Shown in pieces: positions 9,540 to 19,055 of a stretch of DNA of 64,000 nucleotides (the stretch's first letter is position 1; each line of letters begins with the position of its first letter). The notes beneath the pieces are model-generated. The model was given only the letters and a program-made list of their open reading frames with translations, was not told where the DNA came from and searched no databases. A program made the position numbers and the translations under genes. The DNA is from Oceanobacillus damuensis (GTDB taxonomy: Bacteria; Bacillota; Bacilli; Bacillales; Amphibacillaceae): contig NZ_KV392044.1 in assembly GCF_001618145.1 (NCBI RefSeq), positions 83,864-147,863 on the forward strand, given 5' to 3'.

Positions 9540-9568
9540 TTTACATACTGTCACCAGCTATGTATAGT
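9540..9568 (+). promoter_or_regulatory. sigma-A type promoter of the ypmB-aspB-asnS operon
   Basis: TTTACA (9540-9545) and TATAGT (9563-9568) are 17 bases apart. An overlapping alternative is TTGACT (9523-9528) with TACTGT (9546-9551), also at 17 bases. Either would start transcription just before the strong ribosome binding site at 9601. Confidence 0.55.
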
Positions 9569-9612
9569 AAAAATTGATAAAACAAGAAGCACTAAAATTT
9601 GGAGGGAGGCAG

Positions 9613-9705
9613 ATGAATATGTATAATGGAGAAATTATATTGTTTAAGCTCCAATATTCATCTCTTAGTGGACATATAATAATGGTGGATAAATTATATG
9701 CATAG
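9613..9705 (+). CDS. 30-residue leader ORF overlapping ypmB
   Basis: A short frame with ATG at 9613, preceded by the very strong ribosome binding site GGAGGGAGG at 9601-9609. It encodes 30 residues with no recognisable motif (begins MNMYNGEIILFK) and ends in TAG at 9703-9705, overlapping the ypmB start at 9698. ypmB itself has only a GGTGG within this frame. The arrangement suggests translational coupling. It does not look like YpmA, the gene at this place in B. subtilis. It could also be non-coding leader with a misplaced binding site. Confidence 0.45.
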   Translation: MNMYNGEIILFKLQYSSLSGHIIMVDKLYA

Positions 9706-10213
9706 TTCAAAATCCAATTGGTTATTATGGAGTTTTGTCAGCATCGTGGTAATTATTTTAGCTTGCAGCATCTATGCTGTATACTTATATAATGAAATTT
9801 ACGGTAGCAAAACTGCAGAATTTGCGGAAACTTCCCGGCAGATTCTTAACCAGACCGCCATTACAGAAATTGAGAAGGTTGAGCAATATAATGGTTCCGA
9901 AGCTTACCATATTGTATTTGGTGAAAATGATGAGAATGAAGAGAAGCTGATTTTCTATCCTCTTGCAGGAAATGAAAAAGAGCTGACAACCATTGACAGA
10001 ACAGAAATAATGTCAGAGGAAGCGATTTTGGACCAATGGCAAGCACAATGCAATGGATGCGAATTCATAAAAATCAATCCTGCATTGGAAAATGATGAAC
10101 CTTTATGGGAAATAACGTATAATGATAATAATAATCGCTATGTAATGGATTATCTGTCCATTTACGACGGCTCCAGAGAAGAACAGTACCGGTTAAAAAA
10201 AATATTTAATTAA
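9698..10213 (+). CDS. ypmB: YpmB family membrane-anchored protein (DUF5590)
   Basis: 171 residues. One hydrophobic helix at residues about 8-30 is followed by a soluble extracytoplasmic domain with two repeated alpha/beta halves, the pattern of YpmB. Function in the family is not established. The gene lies 16 bases before aspB, as in B. subtilis. Its own start has GGTGG eight bases upstream and overlaps the preceding 30-residue frame. Identification rests on position, length and topology more than on catalytic residues. Confidence 0.75.
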   Translation: MHSSKSNWLLWSFVSIVVIILACSIYAVYLYNEIYGSKTAEFAETSRQILNQTAITEIEKVEQYNGSEAYHIVFGENDENEEKLIFYPLAGNEKELTTIDRTEIMSEEAILDQWQAQCNGCEFIKINPALENDEPLWEITYNDNNNRYVMDYLSIYDGSREEQYRLKKIFN

Positions 10214-10229
10214 GAGAGGGGATTTAATA

Positions 10230-11417
10230 ATGGATTTAGCACAACGAGTCAAAACGTTATCACCATCTTCAACTCTGGCAATAACTGCCAAAGCAAAAGA
10301 ACTAAAACAGCAAGGATATGATGTCATTGGTCTGGGAGCAGGAGAACCAGATTTCAATACTCCTGATTACATATTGGAAGCAGCAAAAGAAGCCATGGAC
10401 AATGGTCAGACAAAATACACTCCTGCCGGTGGAATTGTAGAACTCAAAAAAGCAATTGCTGCCAAGTTCGATAAGGACAACGGTCTGACTTACAGCAATG
10501 ACCAGATAATAGTCACTACAGGGGCCAAACACGCTCTCTATACACTATTTCAAGTAATCCTGAATAAAGGGGATGAAGTAATCGTCCCAACACCTTATTG
10601 GGTCAGCTACCCTGAGCAAATCAAATTAGCAGAAGGAAACCCAGTCTTTGTCCATTCTTCCGAGCAAAATCACTTTAAATTGACTCCTGAAGAACTGGAA
10701 GCAGCAATTACAGACAAAACAAAAGCGGTTATTATCAATTCACCATCAAACCCAACCGGAATCATGTACAGCAAAGAAGAGCTGGAAAAACTCGGCGAGG
10801 TATGCCTGAAGCATGATATACTCATTGTTTCTGATGAAATTTACGAAAAGCTTATTTATACTGCGTCTCCACATGTTTCAATTGCAGCTCTGTCAGAAGC
10901 ATTAAAGAAACAGACTGTAATAATCAATGGCGTATCAAAATCACATGCAATGACAGGTTGGAGAATAGGTTATGCAGCTGGAGCAGCAGAGATCATTAAA
11001 GCAATGACTAACCTGGCTTCACATTCTACCTCCAATCCGACGTCCATTGCTCAATATGCAGCATTGGCCGCATATGAAACAGAGGGAGAAACAACTGAAA
11101 ATATCAAACAGATCTTCGCTGAAAGACTTGATTCATTTTACGATCTGATTCTTGATATTCCAGGTATCAGCTGTGTAAAACCGGAAGGGGCTTTCTATTT
11201 ATTTCCCAATGTGATAGAAGCGGTAACCAATAATGGCTTCTCCACCGTTGATGAATGGGTGGCAGCATTACTGGAGGAAGAAAAAGTAGCGCTTGTTCCT
11301 GGATCAGGCTTTGGCTCTCCGGATAATGTCCGTTTATCTTATGCATTATCAATGGAAGAACTAACAGAAGCAGCAAAAAGGATCAAGCGATTCGTCGAAA
11401 ATCACCAATCAAAGTAA
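10230..11417 (+). CDS. aspB: aspartate aminotransferase, class I PLP enzyme
   Basis: 395 residues. It exchanges amino groups between aspartate/oxaloacetate and glutamate/2-oxoglutarate. The N-terminus (SPSSTLAITAKAKELKQQGYDVIGLGAGEPDFNTP, residues about 10-45) is typical of subgroup I-beta. NSPSNPTG and VSDEIYEKLIY contact the cofactor, and the PLP lysine lies in GVSKSHAMTGWRIGY. It sits between ypmB and asnS in one operon, which couples aspartate supply with asparaginyl-tRNA synthesis. Confidence 0.95.
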   Translation: MDLAQRVKTLSPSSTLAITAKAKELKQQGYDVIGLGAGEPDFNTPDYILEAAKEAMDNGQTKYTPAGGIVELKKAIAAKFDKDNGLTYSNDQIIVTTGAKHALYTLFQVILNKGDEVIVPTPYWVSYPEQIKLAEGNPVFVHSSEQNHFKLTPEELEAAITDKTKAVIINSPSNPTGIMYSKEELEKLGEVCLKHDILIVSDEIYEKLIYTASPHVSIAALSEALKKQTVIINGVSKSHAMTGWRIGYAAGAAEIIKAMTNLASHSTSNPTSIAQYAALAAYETEGETTENIKQIFAERLDSFYDLILDIPGISCVKPEGAFYLFPNVIEAVTNNGFSTVDEWVAALLEEEKVALVPGSGFGSPDNVRLSYALSMEELTEAAKRIKRFVENHQSK

Positions 11418-11435
11418 GATGGAGGTAAATTCTTT

Positions 11436-12728
11436 ATGAAAACAACCATATCACAGGCACCAAGATTAAATGAGCAAGAAGTAACGATTGGTGCATGGCT
11501 TGCCAATAAAAGATCCAGCGGTAAGATAGCTTTTCTTCAGCTCCGGGACGGTACGGGATTCATCCAAGGTGTTGTTGTTAAAAGTGAGGTATCCGAAGAA
11601 ACTTTTAACCTTGCTAAAAACCTGACACAGGAATCTTCCATGTATATAACTGGAAAAATTGTTGAAGATACGCGTTCTGCATTTGGTTACGAAATACAGG
11701 TAAGTGACATTGAAGTAATCCATGAAGCAACAGATTATCCAATTACACCAAAAGAGCACGGCACCGAATTCTTAATGGATCACCGCCATTTATGGTTGCG
11801 TTCCAAAAAACAGCATGCTGTCATGAAGATACGCAATGAAATCATTCGTTCAACGTATCAATTTTTTAATGAAAATGATTTCGTTAAAATCGATCCACCG
11901 ATTCTTACAGGATCTTCTGCAGAAGGCACAACAGAACTGTTCCATACGAAATACTTCGATGAAGAAGCATACCTGTCCCAAAGCGGACAATTATATATGG
12001 AAGCAGCTGCAATGGCCTTTGGAAAAGTTTTTTCGTTCGGACCGACATTCCGTGCTGAAAAATCCAAAACCCGCAGACATCTAATCGAATTTTGGATGAT
12101 TGAACCAGAAATGGCTTTTGTAAACCATGAAGAGAGTCTGGAAATTCAGGAAAACTATGTGAGTTATATTGTTCAATCTGTATTGAACAATTGTAAACTG
12201 GAACTGGACATCCTTGAACGCGACACATCTAAACTGGAACAGATCAAAGCACCATTCCCTAGAATTTCATATGATGATGCAATTGAATTGTTAAAGGAAA
12301 AAGGTTTTGATGATATCGAATGGGGAGAGGACTTTGGTGCACCTCATGAGACAGCTATCGCAGAAAGCTTTGATAAGCCCGTATTTATAACCAACTATCC
12401 AGCCGAAATCAAAGCATTTTATATGAAACCAGACCCAAATAGATCAGATGTCGTATTATGTGCTGACCTGATTGCTCCGGAAGGCTATGGAGAAATCATC
12501 GGTGGGTCACAGCGTATCGATGATCTGGAATTAATGAAAGAACGATACGAACAGCATGGATTGAACGGTCCAGCTTATAAATGGTATTTGGAATTAAGAC
12601 AATATGGGAGCGTGCCACATTCAGGATTTGGACTAGGTCTTGAAAGAACCGTAGCATGGCTCTCAGGTGTGGACCATGTGAGAGAAACCATCCCATTCCC
12701 AAGATTATTAAACCGCCTATATCCATAA
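11436..12728 (+). CDS. asnS: asparagine--tRNA ligase
   Basis: 430 residues, class IIb synthetase. An N-terminal OB-fold anticodon-binding domain (residues about 10-100, [17 protein letters not shown]) is followed by the catalytic core. Motif 2 is in [28 protein letters not shown] and motif 3 in [13 protein letters not shown]. It lacks the long C-terminal insertions of AspS and its neighbour is aspB, supporting AsnS rather than AspS. No T-box was found before it. A terminator follows. Confidence 0.95.
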   Translation: MKTTISQAPRLNEQEVTIGAWLANKRSSGKIAFLQLRDGTGFIQGVVVKSEVSEETFNLAKNLTQESSMYITGKIVEDTRSAFGYEIQVSDIEVIHEATDYPITPKEHGTEFLMDHRHLWLRSKKQHAVMKIRNEIIRSTYQFFNENDFVKIDPPILTGSSAEGTTELFHTKYFDEEAYLSQSGQLYMEAAAMAFGKVFSFGPTFRAEKSKTRRHLIEFWMIEPEMAFVNHEESLEIQENYVSYIVQSVLNNCKLELDILERDTSKLEQIKAPFPRISYDDAIELLKEKGFDDIEWGEDFGAPHETAIAESFDKPVFITNYPAEIKAFYMKPDPNRSDVVLCADLIAPEGYGEIIGGSQRIDDLELMKERYEQHGLNGPAYKWYLELRQYGSVPHSGFGLGLERTVAWLSGVDHVRETIPFPRLLNRLYP

Positions 12729-12744
12729 GAGTTACAATTTTATT

Positions 12745-12777
12745 AAAATCCCTTGCAAATATGAAGCAAGGGATTTT
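12745..12777 (+). terminator. intrinsic terminator of the aspB-asnS operon
   Basis: AAAATCCCTTGC pairs perfectly with GCAAGGGATTTT around a nine-base loop; the terminal T-run is short (TTTT then AGTTT). Confidence 0.8.
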
Positions 12778-12803
12778 AGTTTCCCGAAAATTATCATCTT
12801 TCA

Positions 12804-12812
12804 TGCTATACT
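12804..12812 (+). promoter_or_regulatory. extended -10 promoter of dnaD
   Basis: TGCTATACT is an extended -10 element (TGn plus TATACT at 12807-12812) lying 20 bases before the dnaD ATG. No good -35 box is visible, as usual for extended -10 promoters. Confidence 0.5.
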
Positions 12813-12832
12813 AAGATAGAGGTGCTGCAATC

Positions 12833-13516
12833 ATGACAAAAAATATATCGATACAACAAATTCTCTTAGATCAGCTGCATATCCCGACAATTCTGCTCTC
12901 GAAATATAAATCATTGGGTCTCGATGAAAAAGAGGTAATGATTATCCTTCAGCTGCTTCGTTATTTGGGAGACAAGAATGATTTCCCTACACCTTACGAC
13001 CTTTCCGAATGTGTAACGATGGATGAGCAGGAATGTGCGAATCTCCTTCGTAAATTAATGCAGAAAAGCATCCTTTCCATTGAACAGAAAGAAAATGAAA
13101 ACCATCAGCTAAGTGAAGCATACAGCCTCGACCCGTTATGGGAAAAGCTGTTTACCGAAGAGGAAGAGGAAAAAGTCGAAGAACAGACAGTAGGTACCAT
13201 ATTTATTCTGTTTGAGCAGGAATTTGGCAGACCGTTATCCCCTTTTGAAATCGAAACAATCAATGTTTGGCTTGATGAAGATGAAATAGAGCCGTCGTTG
13301 ATTAAGGCCGGTTTGAGAGAATCTGTACTTATGGGGAAGCTTAACTTCAAATATATTGATCGAATCCTGAGAGAATGGAAAAAGAAAGGGATTCATACCG
13401 TTGATCAGGCCCGCCAGGCAAGCAAGAATTTTCACAGCAGAAAACGTCCTAAAGAAGAGAAAACAGTAAAAAGAGACACATCCTTTTATTACAACTGGTT
13501 AGAAGGGGAAGATTAA
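12833..13516 (+). CDS. dnaD: DNA replication initiation protein DnaD
   Basis: 227 residues. The N-terminal winged helix (residues about 1-100) carries the oligomerisation region. The C-terminal DnaB2-type helical domain (about 125-200) ends in the YxxxI-like signature KYIDRILREWKKKGI. DnaD loads with DnaB and DnaI to bring the replicative helicase to the origin and to restart forks. It lies four bases before nth, as in B. subtilis. An acidic linker (EEEEEKVEEQ) joins the two domains. Confidence 0.92.
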   Translation: MTKNISIQQILLDQLHIPTILLSKYKSLGLDEKEVMIILQLLRYLGDKNDFPTPYDLSECVTMDEQECANLLRKLMQKSILSIEQKENENHQLSEAYSLDPLWEKLFTEEEEEKVEEQTVGTIFILFEQEFGRPLSPFEIETINVWLDEDEIEPSLIKAGLRESVLMGKLNFKYIDRILREWKKKGIHTVDQARQASKNFHSRKRPKEEKTVKRDTSFYYNWLEGED

Positions 13517-13520
13517 ACAC

Positions 13521-14177
13521 ATGCTAAACAGAAAGCAGATCCGACATTGCCTCGATGTGATGGCAGACATGTTTCCGGATGCCAAAGGCGAACTCGTACA
13601 TTCCAATCCATTTGAACTTGTAATTGCTGTATTGCTGTCTGCACAATGTACAGACAAGCTTGTCAATAAAGTAACTGCCGACTTATTCAGGAAATATAAA
13701 AAACCTGAGGACTATCTGGAAGTGTCGCTCGAGGAACTGGAGAGTGACATAAAATCTATTGGACTCTACCGTACAAAAGCTAAAAACATAAAAAAGTTAT
13801 GCACGGTTTTACTGGAAGATTATAATGGAGAAGTCCCACGTACGAAAGAGGAGCTCGTAAAGCTTGCAGGTGTAGGCAGGAAAACTGCCAATGTAGTCGC
13901 CTCCATTGCTTTTGACGAACCTGCTATAGCAGTTGATACACATGTGGAGCGTGTTTCCAAACGACTGGGAATTTCCAGATGGAAAGATTCTGTTGTTGAA
14001 GTTGAAGAAACACTTATGAGGAAAGTACCCAGGGATGAGTGGAGCGTTACACACCATCGAATGATTTTCTTTGGAAGGTATCATTGTAAAGCACGTAACC
14101 CGGAATGCCCGGAATGTCCTTTGCTTGATTTATGCAGGGAAGGGCAAAAACGAATGAAAAAAGCAAATACAAAGTAA
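13521..14177 (+). CDS. nth: endonuclease III
   Basis: 218 residues, a bifunctional DNA glycosylase/AP lyase for oxidised pyrimidines. The helix-hairpin-helix with the catalytic lysine reads LAGVGRKTANVV, and the catalytic aspartate lies in AVDTHVERVSKRLG. The C-terminal iron-sulphur loop has cysteines spaced C-x6-C-x2-C-x5-C (starting CKARNPEC). The stop codon lies within the following terminator stem. The B. subtilis neighbour ypoC is absent. Confidence 0.96.
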   Translation: MLNRKQIRHCLDVMADMFPDAKGELVHSNPFELVIAVLLSAQCTDKLVNKVTADLFRKYKKPEDYLEVSLEELESDIKSIGLYRTKAKNIKKLCTVLLEDYNGEVPRTKEELVKLAGVGRKTANVVASIAFDEPAIAVDTHVERVSKRLGISRWKDSVVEVEETLMRKVPRDEWSVTHHRMIFFGRYHCKARNPECPECPLLDLCREGQKRMKKANTK

Positions 14178-14217
14178 AAGAGAGGTAAACGCGGATATCC
14201 GAGTTTACCTCTCTTTT
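14176..14217 (+). terminator. bidirectional terminator between nth and ponA
   Basis: AAAAGAGAGGTAAAC pairs with GTTTACCTCTCTTTT, with an inner GGATATCC that is itself a palindrome. A-run and T-run flank it on opposite sides, so both convergent operons can end here. Confidence 0.9.
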
Positions 14218-14219
14218 GG

Positions 14220-17063
14220 TTACTGGCCTTCGTCTTCATCTTCATCCTCAGAATCAGTATCAGAGTCAGTGTCTGATCCTTCTTCTTCGTCTTCTTGGTC
14301 TTCATTACTATCATTTTCCGGATTTTCTTCGTCTTGGTTATTTTGGTCATTTTGGTTGCCATTACCATTATTACTGGTGCCATTGTTCCCGTTTCCGTTA
14401 TTCCCGTTGTCATTGTCCTCATTTCCATTGCCATTGTTCTCATTCTCGTTGCTATCGTCAGCTTCTTCTTCAGGTACATCGACAGTCGTGCTTTGCGTCT
14501 GACCTCTTTCACCTTCATTATCGCCATTTTGGCCAATTGGCGTAACTTCTATATTGTAGCTTTGGCCAGGTGTTACACCACCAATTTCAATTCCCTCTGA
14601 TTGTACTGTCTGCGTCTGTTCACCATTGACAGATACTTCAAAGGAAGCTGGTGGGCCATTGTAATTCCACGATACATCGATCAAGGAGCTGTCTGCAACA
14701 TACCGTGCATTCAATCCACTTACAGGCGGTATATTTTCTTCCTCTTCCTCACCAGGAATGGTTATTGTTGTTGTAGCAGGTTCACTTGCCATCGATTCGC
14801 TTATGACGACTACCTGTATCTCATACTCCGTTCCCGGTTCAACTTCCGATATTTCCATTGATGTATCTTCGGTAGAAGAGAGGCTTCGCATTTGGCCGCC
14901 ATCTATACTTGCACTGACTTCAAATTGGACGTCTTCATCAGTGTCATAGTTCCACTCGATTTGGACGGAATTGGAATCCTCCTCATAGGATGCCGACAAC
15001 CCTGTAACCGGATCGAGCTCATCAAATTTTTCAGATGTTTCCGTCGGTTCGGTTCCTTTTACAAATAGCTCCGTAACAATCTCAGAAGAAGGGGTATATT
15101 CACTAGGAAGTGCAGGTGGGTTAGAACCTTTTTCCACTTTTACTTCGACCACCGAATCTGGTTTTTCCCAATCAGCAGATTCAATTCCTTCTGATATCTT
15201 AGACATTGTTTCCTTAAATAATGCCTTTGAAAGATTTGTATCTTTCAGTGGGGCGCGATTTTCATCTTCGTCAAAACCGGCTGTCCATGCAGAAATCGTA
15301 TAATTCGTCGAATAACCGGCAAACCATGCATCAGGACTACCAGAGACATCCGGAAGATTTGTTGTTCCCGTTTTTCCGGCAATAGGTATTCCAGGGATGT
15401 TTGCTCCTGTACCGGTACCATCCGTCATAACTGTCTTTAGCATATCTGTTATCATATATGCGGTATAATCCGACATGACCGCTTCTGGTTCTGGAGTAAG
15501 ATCAACTACTTTCCCATCTGGAAATTCTACTTTCGTTACAGCATATGGCTCATTATAAATTCCTTCATTTCCAAAAGCTCTATATGCTCCCGCCAGTTGA
15601 AGCGGGGTGACATTGGTACCTGTTCCGCCAATTGCATCACCTATCAGAATCTGATCATTAGCAAACTCATAACCGAGTCCTTCTGCAAATTCCTGAGCTT
15701 TTCCATATCCAACTTCTTCCAGCGTTTTAACAGTAGGAACATTCAATGATTGATTCATTGCATAACGTGCAGTGATCCAGCCACTATAGCTTCTGTTCCA
15801 GTTTCTGATTGGATTTTCCATTCCTGCACCTTGATATGGACCATCATCATTAATTTGATGATAGGTGGACATCTTGTTATATTCGATAGCAGGTCCATAT
15901 GCCACAATTGGTTTTGCTGTCGATCCCGGTTGACTTCCACCTCTGATTGCGTGGTTATAGCCTCTGTTGCCTTCATTGTTTCTGCTTCCGCCAATGGCCT
16001 GGATAGCTCCTGTTTGCGTATCCAGCACAACCATTGCAGCTTTTGTCTCATCATCCGGATATTTTATCGGATTTTCTTCGCTGTCTGTCAATAAAAATTC
16101 AACATGCTCCTGTATACTTGTATCCAGAGTCGTGTAGATTTTCAGGCCGTCGGTGTTAATGTTGGCACCATCAACTTTTTCACTCACTTCATTTTCCACT
16201 TGTTGGATAAATGCTTCATATGGTGTCGGGTCTGGACGTGACTCAACAAGCAGGGAAGGGATATCCACTTCTCTTGCTTCATTCGCTTCAGCTTCAGTGA
16301 TCTTTCCATGTCTTACCATTAACGTTAACACAGTGTTCATCCTTGATTCCGTCAACTCTGGATTTTGAAATGGGTTATAGGCAGTTGGCCGCTGTGGTAA
16401 ACCAGCAAGTATGGCTGCTTCTGCCAACTCCAAATCATTTAAGTCTGTTTTCCCAAAATAGTTTTCGGCAGCCTGGGCAACCCCATAAGCGTTATTACCA
16501 TAGAAAATGCCATTTAAATACATTTCCATAATTTCCTCTTTGGAATATTCACGTTCCAATTGTAATGCCAGCCAAGCTTCCTGTACTTTTAGACTGATTT
16601 TCTTATCTGGCGTCAGAAAAGCTCTCTCGACTACTTGCTGGGTGATTGTACTTGCACCTTGCGAACCAAATCCGTCAGTGATATTAGCAAGTACCGCTCC
16701 GCCGATTCTTCGGAAATCCACCCCTGGGTGTTCAAAAAACCTTGCATCCTCTGTTGCGGTAACCGCCTCGATCAGGATTGGCGGCAGATCCTCGTAGGTA
16801 ACCTGTTTCCGTTGTTCATCACCGCTTAAATCAGCAAATTGATTGCCATCCTTATCATATAACGTGGATGAGAAGGGGACAGAGAGTTGAGACTCATCCA
16901 GCTCTGGGGCAGTTGCTATCCAATAGGCCCCGACAACTGCTCCTCCCACCCCTAAAGATAAAAAGACTATAAGAGCAGTTAATACTATTTTTTTCCATAT
17001 TGGTTTCTTTTTTGTTTTTTTCTGTTTGCGTCTAGCTGTTCGACTCTGGCTGTTTTCTGCCAT
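14220..17063 (-). CDS. ponA: class A penicillin-binding protein 1A/1B
   Basis: 947 residues. A lysine-rich cytoplasmic tail and one membrane helix (about 26-49) are followed by the GT51 glycosyltransferase with its catalytic glutamate in TEDARFFEHPGVD (Glu105). The transpeptidase has STAK (Ser381), SLN (439-441) and KTG (564-566). Two fibronectin type III modules follow (about 684-770 and 778-864). The last 80 residues are a disordered Asn/Gly then Asp/Glu/Ser tail. It polymerises and cross-links peptidoglycan outside the membrane. It follows recU in one operon, as in B. subtilis. Confidence 0.95.
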   Translation of the reverse strand: MAENSQSRTARRKQKKTKKKPIWKKIVLTALIVFLSLGVGGAVVGAYWIATAPELDESQLSVPFSSTLYDKDGNQFADLSGDEQRKQVTYEDLPPILIEAVTATEDARFFEHPGVDFRRIGGAVLANITDGFGSQGASTITQQVVERAFLTPDKKISLKVQEAWLALQLEREYSKEEIMEMYLNGIFYGNNAYGVAQAAENYFGKTDLNDLELAEAAILAGLPQRPTAYNPFQNPELTESRMNTVLTLMVRHGKITEAEANEAREVDIPSLLVESRPDPTPYEAFIQQVENEVSEKVDGANINTDGLKIYTTLDTSIQEHVEFLLTDSEENPIKYPDDETKAAMVVLDTQTGAIQAIGGSRNNEGNRGYNHAIRGGSQPGSTAKPIVAYGPAIEYNKMSTYHQINDDGPYQGAGMENPIRNWNRSYSGWITARYAMNQSLNVPTVKTLEEVGYGKAQEFAEGLGYEFANDQILIGDAIGGTGTNVTPLQLAGAYRAFGNEGIYNEPYAVTKVEFPDGKVVDLTPEPEAVMSDYTAYMITDMLKTVMTDGTGTGANIPGIPIAGKTGTTNLPDVSGSPDAWFAGYSTNYTISAWTAGFDEDENRAPLKDTNLSKALFKETMSKISEGIESADWEKPDSVVEVKVEKGSNPPALPSEYTPSSEIVTELFVKGTEPTETSEKFDELDPVTGLSASYEEDSNSVQIEWNYDTDEDVQFEVSASIDGGQMRSLSSTEDTSMEISEVEPGTEYEIQVVVISESMASEPATTTITIPGEEEEENIPPVSGLNARYVADSSLIDVSWNYNGPPASFEVSVNGEQTQTVQSEGIEIGGVTPGQSYNIEVTPIGQNGDNEGERGQTQSTTVDVPEEEADDSNENENNGNGNEDNDNGNNGNGNNGTSNNGNGNQNDQNNQDEENPENDSNEDQEDEEEGSDTDSDTDSEDEDEDEGQ

Positions 17064-17081
17064 TGTTTCCTACCTCCGTCT

Positions 17082-17675
17082 CTAAAAATAAAGCTTATCT
17101 ATGATGGATAAATAATCGACTCTTGTCTGATAGGTAAAGGGAATAACCTGACTTTCCTGTTTAAGTGTTTCATAGGAAATGGACTTTTTTCCTCCCTCTG
17201 ATTTGTCGTTCCAGAACGTAAAAAGTTTCTCCGCTTCGAGAAAATAATTTTCGTCATATGCTGCAAAGCGAATGATCATAAAGCATAATCCTCCATGCTC
17301 GATGATTGATTTCATATGACTGATTTGGTGTTGATGGATGTTTGCTAAAGGAAAAGTCGTCTTGTTCTTTGTTTCCTTTGCCTCAAAATCGACATATTTA
17401 CCTCGATACAAGCCATTGTAATCGGTAGTGGAAGCTTGTTTGAAATATGCCTCTGTAATAACGGCAGCACTACGCTGCGGATAATGCACTTTTACTATTT
17501 GTACGGGTGTCGGTTTTTTATGAATAACCGCCTTATTTGTATCCAAATAAAACTTGTTTGTAATATTTATATCTTCTTCAAGCGTCATTCCCCGGTTACT
17601 GAATATGTTATTTTCATTATTTCTAGATGTTTTCTGGACAGGTATTGTTTTCCTTTGTCCATTTGGATAATTCAA
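17082..17675 (-). CDS. recU: Holliday junction resolvase RecU
   Basis: 197 residues, usual length. RecU cuts four-way junctions in recombination and chromosome segregation. The nuclease core is visible as [21 protein letters not shown] (Asp, Glu and Lys of the PD-(D/E)xK type, residues about 98-118) followed by HQHQISHM. The start is TTG with GGGAGGGAA upstream. It precedes ponA by 18 bases and is read divergently from yppC. Confidence 0.95.
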   Translation of the reverse strand: MNYPNGQRKTIPVQKTSRNNENNIFSNRGMTLEEDINITNKFYLDTNKAVIHKKPTPVQIVKVHYPQRSAAVITEAYFKQASTTDYNGLYRGKYVDFEAKETKNKTTFPLANIHQHQISHMKSIIEHGGLCFMIIRFAAYDENYFLEAEKLFTFWNDKSEGGKKSISYETLKQESQVIPFTYQTRVDYLSIIDKLYF

Positions 17676-17791
17676 AAGATATTCCCTCCCAGCATAATAC
17701 AGTATGATATCAGAAAAAATCGCAAATGATAACCTTTAACCACACTGCATCTTTTTATCACATCATCCCGAAAAGAAGGACGTGCTATGAA

Positions 17792-18754
17792 GTGAGTAAT
17801 AAAAAATCGGATTACCTCCTTCATTATATAACAAATTCGGTAACATCACATAATGTTGACAACATCTCAAGGACAAAAGCCTATCAAAACTATTTTATTC
17901 GCCACCCTGAAATCAAATGGTCACTTGTTGCAAGTATCGTTTCCAGAAATGCCGGCTGGAACATGACTGATTTGTATCTGCCACCATTTCAAGGGTTATT
18001 AAGCAAAAAGGAACGAACCCGTTTGTTCATGACATATGAAAGGGCAAATTGGCTGATTTTTTCTGATGCCTATCCACAATTGCTTACCTACAGTGTTTCA
18101 AAGGAATACAATAAACCTTTCTTTCATTTATTACCTGAATTCGGTGTGTCAGCATTTATGACAGATGAATGGCATCGCTTCTGGAAATTAAAAGATATGG
18201 AACGACTTTTGACCTCTTTAATCATTAATGAACAAAATCTCATCCAATCACCGGTAATTGACCAATCCTTCTTCAAAACCCAAGTATTTGGATCCTTCCC
18301 ATATATATTGCAAAACCTGCTGTTTATGAATGCCGTTCTGCTTCCTGATCGTAAGGGTAACCTGCATGGCGTTTTTGTACATGATTTCACAAACGTAGAC
18401 AAGAGGATTGAAGCAGGAAAGAAAATTGCCGCCTTGCTCGACAGACAGGATATTCATGAAGGGATATTAGATTTCATGTTATCTGTCGAGCCAACGGGTT
18501 CCCGCCTGGAATATGAAGGTTTCATAAAATTAAACGTGCCAGTCAGCGCCAGTTTAAGAAATCTGTATCCGATCATAACCCATCAGGATATTATTCGAAA
18601 TGATTGGTTTGAAAATAGGGGTATAAGAAAAAAATGGCAGCAAAAGGTGAAAGTTTCATCCAGAAAGGAAATCGGCAGATCATTTTATAACAAACGGAAA
18701 TTACTGTTTGCCTATTATTATTTAAAGAGGTTATGCAAAAAGGATTTGCTGTAA
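17792..18754 (+). CDS. yppC: DUF2515 protein (YppC-like)
   Basis: About 320 residues if started at the GTG at 17792, which has AAGGA eleven bases upstream; an ATG at 17726 in the same frame has no binding site and would add 22 residues. The block HPEIKWSLVASIVSRNAGWNMTDL near the N-terminus is the hallmark of the family. Function is unknown. The place beside recU is the same as in B. subtilis. Its 3' end is part of a terminator stem. Confidence 0.8.
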   Translation: MSNKKSDYLLHYITNSVTSHNVDNISRTKAYQNYFIRHPEIKWSLVASIVSRNAGWNMTDLYLPPFQGLLSKKERTRLFMTYERANWLIFSDAYPQLLTYSVSKEYNKPFFHLLPEFGVSAFMTDEWHRFWKLKDMERLLTSLIINEQNLIQSPVIDQSFFKTQVFGSFPYILQNLLFMNAVLLPDRKGNLHGVFVHDFTNVDKRIEAGKKIAALLDRQDIHEGILDFMLSVEPTGSRLEYEGFIKLNVPVSASLRNLYPIITHQDIIRNDWFENRGIRKKWQQKVKVSSRKEIGRSFYNKRKLLFAYYYLKRLCKKDLL

Positions 18755-18772
18755 AAAACAAATCCTTTTTGC
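18735..18772 (+). terminator. terminator overlapping the yppC end
   Basis: GCAAAAAGGATTTG pairs with CAAATCCTTTTTGC around a ten-base loop. The U-rich run is inside the stem, and the mirrored arrangement may also serve sspM coming from the other strand. Confidence 0.7.
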
Positions 18773-18790
18773 ATTAATAAAACAAGTAGC

Positions 18791-18895
18791 TTATACAGAT
18801 GGACGATTTGGGCCATTTAGTTTTTTATCACCGGTTTTTAAGGATTTCGCTTTACGGTCTGGCTTGTTTTGTCGGTCTTTTTTCGACTGCTTCAA
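18791..18895 (-). CDS. sspM: small acid-soluble spore protein M
   Basis: A 34-residue protein starting at a TTG (complement of 18893-18895) with AAGGAGGTG directly upstream. It is very basic at the N-terminus (MKQSKKDRQNKPDRK) and ends DKKLNGPNRPSV, which matches the end of B. subtilis SspM (DKKLGGPNRPST as recalled). SspM is a minor spore core protein made in the forespore. It lies in the same recU-yppC neighbourhood as in B. subtilis. It is short enough to be missed by ordinary gene finders. It is read convergently with yppC. Confidence 0.85.
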   Translation of the reverse strand: MKQSKKDRQNKPDRKAKSLKTGDKKLNGPNRPSV

Positions 18896-19055
18896 AAGAA
18901 ACACCTCCTTTATTATAGTTTGTCTAATAATGGCCAAAAGATAAGTAGTTACACTAGTTTTGTATAATTAATTCTAGTTTTGTCGAAGGAGAAGGATAGT
19001 ACCAGTGAGACAGCGAATTATTTATTTAACAAAATAAATAGCAGAGGTGATGAAC

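Noticed and set aside
9613-9705. The short frame before ypmB as YpmA
   Set aside because: It is only 30 residues and shows no likeness to the ~56-residue YpmA as I recall it.
14081-14545. Several long frames opposite and beside the 3' end of ponA, rich in Met/Lys/Thr or Leu/Ser
   Set aside because: They are shadows of the repetitive Asp/Glu/Asn/Gly codons of the PonA tail and have no start signals.
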